In this document: positions 6,775 through 13,139 of the stretch, one piece after another
Numbering within the stretch: position 1 is the stretch's first letter
Layout: each line of letters starts with the position of its first letter
From: a virus
IMG/VR virus record: IMGVR_UViG_3300032093_000416
Location: 1 to 36,071 of that record
Direction: 5' to 3' (one strand)
Length of the DNA stretch: 36,071 bases
Made by a program: the position numbers and the translations under genes
The notes under the pieces: model-generated
Told to the model about the DNA's origin: nothing
Seen by the model: only the letters and a program-made list of their open reading frames with translations
The model's database searches: none

Positions 6775-7073
6775 CACAAGAAGATGAAAAATTTATACAA
6801 GAAAACATTTACAACTTTGAATGCGTAAAGATTGGGTTCATGAAGAACCTACCCTTACACATCTTAGTTGGTTATGAGCAGATTTATAGAAGATACCTTG
6901 ACCCTGGGTTTATCCTTACAAGTTGGTGCAGTAATTGTGTTGCCGATATGATGAAGAGATTGATAAACTTTTGGGATGCCTACCAAGCATCCAAGTTACT
7001 TGATACAGAACCTGTACAAGAACCTGTACAAGCACCAAAGAAGAAAGGTAGACCATTTAAAAATAAGCAATGA
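6771..7073 (+). CDS. hypothetical protein with basic GRP tail, 100 aa
   Basis: A soluble helical protein with a Cys-containing centre (FILTSWCSNCVADMMKRLIN), a VQEPVQEPVQAP-type linker and a C-terminal KKKGRPFKNK that resembles an AT-hook (GRP core). This suggests DNA contact, but the family is not recognised. Directly precedes and overlaps the glycosyltransferase cassette by 4 nt. Confidence 0.65.
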   Translation: MTQEDEKFIQENIYNFECVKIGFMKNLPLHILVGYEQIYRRYLDPGFILTSWCSNCVADMMKRLINFWDAYQASKLLDTEPVQEPVQAPKKKGRPFKNKQ

Positions 7074-8074
7074 GAATAATCACAGTCGGTCAGCGTAATT
7101 CAGGTGTCTCCTTCCATAGGTTGTTCAATCCCGTAATCTACTTGCCAAAGGATTACGCAATGATGACAGATGTACTAACTGAGGAAGAACTTGCCAAAGG
7201 GTATGACATCCTTTTCATCAATCGGTATATTGCGAATATGGAGATTTATGAGGTGGTAAGGTTACGGGAGAAGTACGGGTTTAAATTGGTGGTTGATGTT
7301 GATGATTATTGGAACTTAGACCCTTGGCATATCTTGTATGGCAAATATCCTACAAAGAAAGTCATTGACCATATTAAGGCAGCAGACATGGTAACCTGCT
7401 CAAATGAACTCTTGGCATTGGAGATATACCAATACAACAAGAACTGCATGGTAGTGCCTAACGCTTTACCATACGGAGAAGACCAGTTTACAGATGTCAA
7501 GACTGAATCCGATAAGGTGAGGTTTGTTTACGCAGGATCAGTAACACACGAGAAGGATATTGCAATACTCAAGAACCCGATGAAGAGGGTGGCAGGGGAT
7601 TCAATGGTAAAGAATAACTCAACCTTTATCCTTTGTGGTTACTCAGAAGACAAGGAAGTTGCAAATGCATGGGGAAGGATGATAAATGATTATATGTGTG
7701 GTTTTAAGGTAGATGGTTATATTAGGTCTGCATTACCAGTAGACCAATATATGAACTTCTACAATGAGGCAGATGCTTGTCTTGTTCCTTTGGTTGCATC
7801 CAAGTTTAATGCCATGAAGTCCAACCTCAAAGTCTTGGAAGCAGCGACTAAGAATGCACCTGTTATCTGCTCAAATGTTCTTCCCTACTCAGATTGTAAG
7901 CATATCATAAGGGTAAACAATCAAGGTGATTGGTTTACAAATATTAAAAAAGTTGTTAAAGATGCTATTTACAGACAAGAGATGGGACTTGCCAATGGTG
8001 AGTGGTGTAGGGAGAACTTCAATCTTATCAAGGTAAATCAGTTAAGGACACAAATATTCAACGCATTGAAATGA
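7070..8074 (+). CDS. GT-B fold (GT4-like) glycosyltransferase
   Basis: A 334-aa protein with Rossmann-like halves. The N-terminal half includes KLVVDVDDYWNLDP (about residues 72-86) and ends in MVVPNALPYG (127-136). The C-terminal domain opens with VRFVYAGSVTHEKD (150-163) and carries NEADACLVPLVASKFNAMKS (232-251), then NLKVLEAATKNAPVICS, the donor-binding stretch of GT4-type enzymes. It would transfer a sugar from a nucleotide donor to an unknown acceptor. First of three consecutive glycosyltransferases. Starts in an ATGA overlap. Confidence 0.8.
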   Translation: MRIITVGQRNSGVSFHRLFNPVIYLPKDYAMMTDVLTEEELAKGYDILFINRYIANMEIYEVVRLREKYGFKLVVDVDDYWNLDPWHILYGKYPTKKVIDHIKAADMVTCSNELLALEIYQYNKNCMVVPNALPYGEDQFTDVKTESDKVRFVYAGSVTHEKDIAILKNPMKRVAGDSMVKNNSTFILCGYSEDKEVANAWGRMINDYMCGFKVDGYIRSALPVDQYMNFYNEADACLVPLVASKFNAMKSNLKVLEAATKNAPVICSNVLPYSDCKHIIRVNNQGDWFTNIKKVVKDAIYRQEMGLANGEWCRENFNLIKVNQLRTQIFNALK

Positions 8075-8313
8075 AAGCACAGTTAACCTTCGACCTTGAT
8101 GACCATGATGACAAGATGGAGCATTTAAGATGTGTGCAGTCTTATCAACTATGTGCAGCGGTTTTTGAGTTCTTGCACAATAGCAGAAAGCGAATAACCG
8201 AGAAGGCATTATTCAGAAATCTTGATGTTGATGACTCAATATTTTTGGTTTATGAGGAATTCGGAGAGATACTAAGCGAACACAACATAAATATAAATAA
8301 ATTAATATATTAG
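8071..8313 (+). CDS. hypothetical protein, 80 aa
   Basis: Starts MKAQLTFDLDDHDDKMEHLR, a pattern seen in a common small phage family of unknown function. The middle (SYQLCAAVFEFLHNSRKRIT) is helical, and the C-terminus ends EHNININKLIY. It overlaps the glycosyltransferase by 4 nt and is followed by another small gene 2 nt later. Confidence 0.65.
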   Translation: MKAQLTFDLDDHDDKMEHLRCVQSYQLCAAVFEFLHNSRKRITEKALFRNLDVDDSIFLVYEEFGEILSEHNININKLIY

Positions 8314-8315
8314 GG

Positions 8316-8483
8316 ATGCCAGTAATTAAGTGCAGCAATGGTAAGTATCGCATCGGGTCGGGTCAGTGCATATACGATACCAAAGAGAAAGCGACTGAGG
8401 TGTGGACTGCAATACAGTCAGGAGGTAAATACTCATACAAGAAACCAAATGAAAAGAAAACAAAAACCAAACGCAATGGATAG
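8316..8483 (+). CDS. hypothetical 'KCSNGKYRIG' family protein, 55 aa
   Basis: A 55-aa frame starting MPVIKCSNGKYRIGSGQCIY, a recognisable small phage protein type (VxKCxNGKxRIG...C) with two cysteines and a Lys-rich C-terminus. Recognising it corrects the next gene: the upstream extension of that frame (8338-8475) is a shadow of this one. Overlaps the next start by 8 nt. Function unknown. Confidence 0.7.
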   Translation: MPVIKCSNGKYRIGSGQCIYDTKEKATEVWTAIQSGGKYSYKKPNEKKTKTKRNG

Positions 8484-9258
8484 AGTACTTATCGCAATGG
8501 CAGTGCATGACACTGAAGAGAATAAAAGGTCTGAACTAACCGAAGCAGTCCTTCATGAACTTCGATATCAAGATGTTTTCACTGACCATGATTTTTGGGT
8601 CATAGATAACAACTCATGCCAAGCAACAAAGGATATCATCAAACATTATGAAGATGAAGGTCTTATTAATGTCATCACCAATGAGCAGAACATAGGCACT
8701 GCTGAAGCGGTCAACCTTGCTTGGAAGCACAGGAAGATTGGACAGCATTGTATCAAGATGGACAATGATGTGATTATAAACTACTATGATTGGATCAAGG
8801 AAATGGCAGAGGCAATCCAAAGGGAAGCAAGGATTGGAATCGTAGGTTTAAAGCGGAAAGATTGCTGGGAAGAACCTAATCACGCCTTGCCTGATTGGAG
8901 AAGTGAGTTGATAATGCTACCACACTTTGCAGGTCAGCGTTGGATAATCGTTGAGAAGTGCCACCACATCATAGGAACTTGTCAGATGTATTCATCTGCT
9001 TTGCTTGATAAAATAGGGTATCTTTGCCAACCTAACCTCTATGGTTATGATGATGTTCTTGCATCTCATAGGTCAACAGTTGCAGGGATGTGGAATGTGT
9101 TCTTACCTCATATTGAGATTGAACACATAGACAAAGGGGAAACGGAATACCAAACGTGGAAAGAGAAGCACAGTTCAGAGGTAACACAACAGGTAATCAA
9201 GATGACCCATGAATATTACCACGGAACAAGACCAATATACTATAATCCTTTTCAATGA
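8476..9258 (+). CDS. GT-A fold (GT2-like) glycosyltransferase
   Basis: A 260-aa enzyme starting MDRVLIAMAVHDTEENKRSE. FWVIDNNSCQATKDII (about residues 40-55) is the beta2-alpha2 unit, NIGTAEAVNLAWK (72-84) the conserved helix, and HCIKMDNDVIINYYDW (91-106) the metal-binding DxD-type motif (DND about 96-98). A large insert then leads to an HIDKGETEYQ segment. The start at 8476 is chosen because the longer frame overlaps a real small gene. The second sugar-transfer enzyme of the cassette; acceptor unknown. Confidence 0.8.
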   Translation: MDRVLIAMAVHDTEENKRSELTEAVLHELRYQDVFTDHDFWVIDNNSCQATKDIIKHYEDEGLINVITNEQNIGTAEAVNLAWKHRKIGQHCIKMDNDVIINYYDWIKEMAEAIQREARIGIVGLKRKDCWEEPNHALPDWRSELIMLPHFAGQRWIIVEKCHHIIGTCQMYSSALLDKIGYLCQPNLYGYDDVLASHRSTVAGMWNVFLPHIEIEHIDKGETEYQTWKEKHSSEVTQQVIKMTHEYYHGTRPIYYNPFQ

Positions 9259-9878
9259 AAGTAATCGTATCACTTGACAATCCACAACACCCAGGGTGGT
9301 TAAAGTTAGAGGAATCACTCAAGCAACATGGATGGGCATACCATCCAATCATCCGAGAGTGGAAAGGGTTTGGAACAAAGATTATAGGACTTTATGAGTA
9401 CCTGCTTTCTTCTGATACAGACGAGTTCATCTACCTTGATGCATATGATAATTACTGCATATCGAATCCTGATGAATTTAACTATAAGCATAGGAGTCAA
9501 AGCGGTCTGATAATAAGTTCAGAGAAAGGATGTTACCCCGATGTACATAATATGGGCAAGTTCCCAGTGGTGGATCATGAATGGAAATTCTTGAACAGTG
9601 GGCAGATTTACGGAAACAAAAAGGACTTCCTTGATGTCTATCATAGCAATCCACCAAGGTTTGAGGATGATGACCAAAGATGGTACACGGAACGCTTCCT
9701 TGCAATGCCTGATAAGATAGGACTTGACTATTGCAATATCTTTCAATCCGTTGCATTTGAGGTTGAAGGTGACTTCAGCCTAACCTACAACAGACTTTAT
9801 AACAATAAGACCCACACCTTCCCGATGTTCATACATGGCAACGGGAAGACTGACATGACTAAATTTTACCAACTATGA
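9255..9878 (+). CDS. GT25/PLOD-like glycosyltransferase
   Basis: A 207-aa protein with features of the glycosyltransferase domain of procollagen lysyl hydroxylases (PLOD/GT25-like): EFIYLDAYDNYCIS (about residues 57-70, the DxxD metal site), EWKFLNSGQIYGNKKDF (about 109-125), EDDDQRWYTERFL, and a C-terminal MFIHGNGKTDMTKFY with the family's HGNG motif. Enzymes of this kind occur in giant and tailed viruses and can glycosylate proteins. Coupled to both neighbours by 4-nt overlaps. Confidence 0.75.
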   Translation: MKVIVSLDNPQHPGWLKLEESLKQHGWAYHPIIREWKGFGTKIIGLYEYLLSSDTDEFIYLDAYDNYCISNPDEFNYKHRSQSGLIISSEKGCYPDVHNMGKFPVVDHEWKFLNSGQIYGNKKDFLDVYHSNPPRFEDDDQRWYTERFLAMPDKIGLDYCNIFQSVAFEVEGDFSLTYNRLYNNKTHTFPMFIHGNGKTDMTKFYQL

Positions 9879-10546
9879 TGGAATGGATAGTTAAGGAATA
9901 CACAAATAAGGTCAACGCTGACCAAGAACTTAAAGAGTATAGGGACTGGATAGAAGCAAACGCATTCGGATTCGGAGAAAGATGCTTTCTTTGGATGTGG
10001 AATGAGATAGTAAAGAAGATGCCTGATGAGTTCACCTTTATGGAAATCGGGGTCTTCAGAGGTCAGATTCTCGGATTGATACGTATATTAGCGGATAGAC
10101 ATGGCAAGAAAGTTAGGCGAATAGGCATCACACCTCTTGATACATCTGATGGACATTGGGAATCAGACTACGAAGCAGACATTCAAAAACTGCATACCAC
10201 GTTTAAAATTGCTGAAGATTATGAACTTATACGTTTAGACTCCACCAATCCAAATGCAGTCAAGTTAGCATCTCAGAATCCACCTGATGTCCTATACATT
10301 GATGGGGGGCATACCTATGAGGTAGTAATGGCAGACCTAAACAATTACCTTCCTATTCTAAAGGTAGGCGGTACACTGGTAATTGATGACTGCAACAATG
10401 GAGTGCAAATGCCTTGGGGTTACTTTGCAGGGATTCAATCGGTATCAAACGCAGTAGACCAATTCCTACCAAAGGAAGGTCAAACAGAACATTGGAAGCA
10501 TGAGTTAAACTTGGTACATAATAGGGTACTTACAAAATTGAAATAA
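9875..10546 (+). CDS. class I SAM-dependent methyltransferase
   Basis: A 223-aa Rossmann methyltransferase of the Methyltransf_24 type. Motif I is TFMEIGVFRGQILGLIRILA (about residues 54-73), PPDVLYIDGGHTYEVVMADL (138-157) carries the conserved IDGxHxY, and VGGTLVIDDC follows (164-173). Family members often methylate sugars or glycans, which fits its place at the end of a three-glycosyltransferase block, but the substrate cannot be read from sequence. The stop is followed after 1 nt by the terminase small subunit start. Confidence 0.8.
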   Translation: MMEWIVKEYTNKVNADQELKEYRDWIEANAFGFGERCFLWMWNEIVKKMPDEFTFMEIGVFRGQILGLIRILADRHGKKVRRIGITPLDTSDGHWESDYEADIQKLHTTFKIAEDYELIRLDSTNPNAVKLASQNPPDVLYIDGGHTYEVVMADLNNYLPILKVGGTLVIDDCNNGVQMPWGYFAGIQSVSNAVDQFLPKEGQTEHWKHELNLVHNRVLTKLK

Positions 10547-10547
10547 G

Positions 10548-11003
10548 ATGGCAGCAGCAAAAGGAAACGAATATTATAAAAATAGGAAGAAAGATGGCAG
10601 ACCTAAGATAATAGAATCACCTGAGGTTATGCTTGACCTATTCCTACAATATGTGGAATATGAAAAGAGCAATCCTATCAAAGTCAAAGATTGGGTAGGG
10701 GGAATGGCGAAGGCAGTCATAAGAGAAAAAGAAGCACCTTTGACCCTTGAAGGATTCTCAATATGGTGTTTTAATAACGGAATCGCAAGGTCTATCCACG
10801 ATTATTTTAAGAACCAAAATGGAGCATACGAAGAATTTTCCCTTATCTGTTCACGTATAAAGGAAACAATCAGACAAGACCAAATCAGAGGGGGTATGGC
10901 AGGTATCTATAATCCATCCATTACGCAAAGGTTGAACAACCTGGTTGAGAAGACTGAGAACAAACATGAGGTAAGTGAGATAAAAATCACCCGTGACCGC
11001 TAA
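10548..11003 (+). CDS. terS: terminase small subunit (gp3-like DNA-packaging protein)
   Basis: A 151-aa protein of the DNA-packaging gp3 family: MAAAKGNEYYKNRKKDGRPK at the N-terminus, LTLEGFSIWCFNNGIARSIH in the middle, and DQIRGGMAGIYNPSITQRLN followed by NLVEKTENK at the C-terminus, the usual segment of this family. It recognises the packaging site on phage DNA and regulates the large subunit, which starts within its last 11 nt. Confidence 0.85.
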   Translation: MAAAKGNEYYKNRKKDGRPKIIESPEVMLDLFLQYVEYEKSNPIKVKDWVGGMAKAVIREKEAPLTLEGFSIWCFNNGIARSIHDYFKNQNGAYEEFSLICSRIKETIRQDQIRGGMAGIYNPSITQRLNNLVEKTENKHEVSEIKITRDR

Positions 11004-12165
11004 CGTAAAACTTTATAATCCTCACGATGCTCAAAGGAAGGTCATAGATTGCGATAAAAGGTTTATCGTAATGATGGCAGGGCGAAGGTTTGGCAAGTCC
11101 TTAATCAGTCAGACAATCGCCTTAGAAAGCGGTATTGAGGGCAAGAGGGTGGCATATATCACACCAACCTATCAACTTGGAAAGATATTCTTTCAGGAGT
11201 TGCTTGAGATGCTACCCAATGAAATCTATAAAAAGAATGAGGCAGACTTGGTCATTACTTTCATTACTGGTGGATCAATACGATTCTTTACGGGAGAAAG
11301 GTTGGATAATCTTAGAGGTCTGAAGTTTCACCTTTGCATCATAGATGAGGCAAGTTTCATCCCTGATCTTGAAGATGGATGGTTAAACTCAATCAGACCT
11401 ACCCTTACCGATTACAAAGGGAAGGCATTGTTCTTGTCTACACCAAAGGGTAAGAATTACTTTTACTCTTTGTTTATGAAAGGGAACGGAGGTGAGGAAG
11501 ATTGGCAATCCTTTAAGTTTAGTACCTATGACAATCCGTACATAGACAAGTCAGAGGTTGACAGTGCAAGGATGCAACTGCCTGAGGTAGTCTTTGAGCA
11601 GGAATACATGGCAAACCCTGCTGAAAACGCTGCCAATCCTTTTGGGTCTGCTTACATTCGCCAGTGCATCTTCCCGATGTCAACCAATCCTATTGCCTGT
11701 TATGGCATTGACCTTGCCAAAGCAGTAGACTGGACTGTGGTAATAGGACTTGACAAGAATGGGTCTGTATGCCATTATGAACGCTTTCAAAGGGATTGGA
11801 GACAAACTAAGGAGTATATTGTCAATCTACCTAAAGCACCAATCCTGATGGATTCTACGGGGGTAGGTGACCCAATCTTTGAGGATATGCAACGAGAGGG
11901 TCTTGATGTTCAAGGGTATAAGTTTAGCAGTACAAGCAAACAGATGCTTATGGAAGGTCTTGCCTCCGCTATTCACCAAAGGAAGATAACATTCCCTCCA
12001 GGTCCAATCGTGGATGAACTTGAGATATTTGAATACCAGTATACCTCATTCGGGGTAAAGTACTCAGCACCTCAAGGATTCCATGATGACTGCGTGGTTA
12101 GTCTGTCCCTTGCTTGGCAACATCTCCAAAAGAATGTAGGGAGTGGGAGGTATAGCTTCTGCTAA
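10993..12165 (+). CDS. terL: terminase large subunit
   Basis: A 390-aa ATPase-nuclease. Walker A is AGRRFGKS (residues 29-36), Walker B is LCIIDEAS (about 114-121), and the coupling motif is LFLSTPKGKN (147-155). The nuclease domain begins at CYGIDLAKAVDWTVVIGLDK (about residue 235) with the first catalytic Asp, MDSTGVGDP carries the second, and HDDCVVSLSLAW the third. It starts with GTG overlapping the small subunit by 11 nt. It cuts and translocates DNA into the prohead. The stop is followed at once by the phased repeats at 12174-12214. Confidence 0.93.
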   Translation: MTANVKLYNPHDAQRKVIDCDKRFIVMMAGRRFGKSLISQTIALESGIEGKRVAYITPTYQLGKIFFQELLEMLPNEIYKKNEADLVITFITGGSIRFFTGERLDNLRGLKFHLCIIDEASFIPDLEDGWLNSIRPTLTDYKGKALFLSTPKGKNYFYSLFMKGNGGEEDWQSFKFSTYDNPYIDKSEVDSARMQLPEVVFEQEYMANPAENAANPFGSAYIRQCIFPMSTNPIACYGIDLAKAVDWTVVIGLDKNGSVCHYERFQRDWRQTKEYIVNLPKAPILMDSTGVGDPIFEDMQREGLDVQGYKFSSTSKQMLMEGLASAIHQRKITFPPGPIVDELEIFEYQYTSFGVKYSAPQGFHDDCVVSLSLAWQHLQKNVGSGRYSFC

Positions 12166-12173
12166 TGGTATTC

Positions 12174-12214
12174 TAACAGCATAGTAACAGCACAAGAACA
12201 GCACAGTAACAGCA
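12174..12214 (+). repeat. four 11-bp-phased direct repeats (TAACAGCA)
   Basis: Copies of (T/G)AACAGCA start at 12174, 12185, 12196 and 12207, exactly 11 bases apart, so they fall on the same face of the helix. They begin 9 bases after the terminase large-subunit stop. Iteron-like arrays of this kind are protein-binding sites; here a packaging site (pac/cos) or an operator are the main options. No coding frame explains them. Confidence 0.75.
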
Positions 12215-12232
12215 TAAGAATTTATGGCATAA

Positions 12233-12300
12233 TGGGGGGGGAAGTCGGGGGGAAACTATTTTTTTTTGAAATCTTCCCAATTTTCCCAATCTTCCCAAAC
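12233..12300 (+). repeat. G-runs and three 9-bp-phased TTCCCAA repeats
   Basis: A run of eight G and a run of six G (about 12234-12252) are followed by a T-run. TTCCCAA then repeats at 12274, 12283 and 12292 with a 9-base period. The G-rich and C-rich parts are partly complementary and could fold, but no single stem dominates. No gene is present. Its place between terminase and a promoter suggests part of a packaging or control region. Confidence 0.5.
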
Positions 12301-12331
12301 AGAAATATTTTTTAAAATAAATAAGATAAAA

Positions 12332-12362
12332 TGTGTTGGTATTGTAAAAAGGTGTACATTTG
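12332..12362 (+). promoter_or_regulatory. Bacteroidota-type promoter TGTG-N19-TACATTTG
   Basis: The -7-like element TACATTTG lies at 12355-12362 and an imperfect -33 element TGTG at 12332-12335, with the 19-base spacing of the strong promoter at 33546. It would start transcription near 12368, 13 bases before the ATG at 12381. Confidence 0.6.
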
Positions 12363-12380
12363 AAAAACAAATCACAACAC

Positions 12381-12644
12381 ATGAACACTACATTTAAAAT
12401 GACAAGACACGAACAAAATGCTCAAGATTTCGGAATGAACTATTTTGAGAATGGTCACCAATTCCAAGTAGTTTACGATATTTACCAAAACGACATTCTT
12501 ATCAAAAGTCACATCTCTACAAAAACTGATAAAGTTTTGAACGCAACAATCAGGATAGATAATGATGATTCAATACTTGATATTAACTTTCACCAAAACA
12601 AGGACAAAAAGTTCAACGTAATAAAAGAAAACATACTACTTTAA
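12381..12644 (+). CDS. hypothetical protein with its own promoter and terminator, 87 aa
   Basis: Not recognised. Starts at the ATG at 12381 (MNTTFKMTRHEQNAQDFGMN); the upstream in-frame TTG lies inside the promoter. Beta-rich and Asn/Asp-rich (ATIRIDNDDSILDINFHQNK). It is a single-gene unit: promoter directly upstream and a strong intrinsic terminator 7 nt after the stop. A stand-alone gene between packaging and tail modules is typical of an accessory ('moron') gene, so a host-directed role is possible. Confidence 0.7.
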   Translation: MNTTFKMTRHEQNAQDFGMNYFENGHQFQVVYDIYQNDILIKSHISTKTDKVLNATIRIDNDDSILDINFHQNKDKKFNVIKENILL

Positions 12645-12650
12645 ATAATT

Positions 12651-12674
12651 AGGGAGGTTCGCCTCCCTTTTTTT
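12651..12674 (+). terminator. intrinsic terminator with TTCG tetraloop
   Basis: AGGGAGG (12651-12657), loop TTCG (12658-12661) and CCTCCCT (12662-12668) form a perfect 7-bp stem, followed by a T-run to 12674. It ends the single-gene unit at 12381-12644 and insulates the next promoter. Confidence 0.92.
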
Positions 12675-12693
12675 AAAAATATTTGCTAAAAAA

Positions 12694-12723
12694 CTTGGTA
12701 TTCTAAAATATTTAGTATTTTCG
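12694..12723 (+). promoter_or_regulatory. candidate promoter CTTG-N18-TATTTTCG
   Basis: CTTG at 12694-12697 and TATTTTCG at 12716-12723 (one mismatch to TAnnTTTG), 18 bases apart. The spacer shares TTGGTATT-TAAAA with the promoter at 12332. The predicted start, near 12730, coincides with the first stem of the structured RNA. Confidence 0.5.
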
Positions 12724-12729
12724 CATAGT

Positions 12730-12828
12730 CAATCCGAATTATAGATGCAATATTATTCGGGTTTGATTTTAGCAAACCTGCTACGATTAGACCCATACTG
12801 TTGCATCCAGTGTGGGTTCTTTTTTTTA
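12730..12828 (+). ncRNA. candidate small RNA with kissing loops and terminator
   Basis: Hairpin A pairs 12731-12739 with 12755-12763 (9 bp, one G-U) or only its inner 6 bp. Hairpin B (12760-12765 with 12773-12778) shares bases 12760-12763 with the outer part of A, so the two compete. Hairpin C (12791-12799 with 12809-12817, one G-U) is followed by TTC and T8, an intrinsic terminator. The loop of A contains GATGCAA (12744-12750) and the loop of C contains TTGCATC (12801-12807), an exact 7-bp complement. A promoter-like sequence lies just upstream. No coding frame is present. It looks like a free regulatory RNA of about 100 nt. Confidence 0.6.
12788..12828 (+). terminator. intrinsic terminator of the small RNA
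   Basis: A 9-bp stem (ACCCATACT with AGTGTGGGT, one U-G pair), 9-nt loop and T-rich tail at 12817-12827. It forms the 3' end of the candidate RNA. Confidence 0.8.
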
Positions 12829-12830
12829 CC

Positions 12831-13031
12831 TATCTTTGGATGATTGGGTCTTAACACGGGTTCACCCCAACTTTAGCACAAAAAGTAAATGAATGAACGT
12901 GTCATCTATGCTTAACGGTCCGCTTCGGTAACGGACTGGAGATGATAAGAACGGGATAAAAGTGGTAGTAATTACAATGATAACTACCGACAAGGATAAC
13001 CAAAAAACCCGTTCTCCCTTCTTGGATAGGG
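12831..13031 (+). other. non-coding, hairpin-rich leader before the tail operon
   Basis: No convincing gene lies between 12829 and 13031. A -7-like TATCTTTG lies at 12831-12838 without a good -33 partner. Downstream stems include: 12902-12907 with 12940-12945, enclosing 12916-12922 with 12932-12938; 12948-12955 with 13008-13015 (8 bp, perfect), enclosing 12963-12969 with 12983-12989. Further small hairpins follow at about 13050-13073 and 13080-13094. This could be a structured 5' leader of the late operon transcribed by the phage-modified polymerase. Confidence 0.45.
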
Positions 13032-13139
13032 GTGCATAGTTTGGCAATGATTGGGAGTGCTTTAATAATCCCAAGACATCAAGGGTATCCTTGGATAGAC
13101 ATTGTATTACACTTAACTAAGAATAAACTATTTAAAGGT

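Noticed and set aside
8338-8475. N-terminal extension of the GT2-like glycosyltransferase
   Set aside because: It is an out-of-frame shadow of the small KCSNGKYRIG-type gene at 8316-8483; the GT fold begins at the ATG at 8476.
12862-13074. Minus-strand frame of 70 aa with a hydrophobic stretch
   Set aside because: It covers the hairpin-rich leader, lacks a plausible start context, and every other convincing gene is on the + strand.
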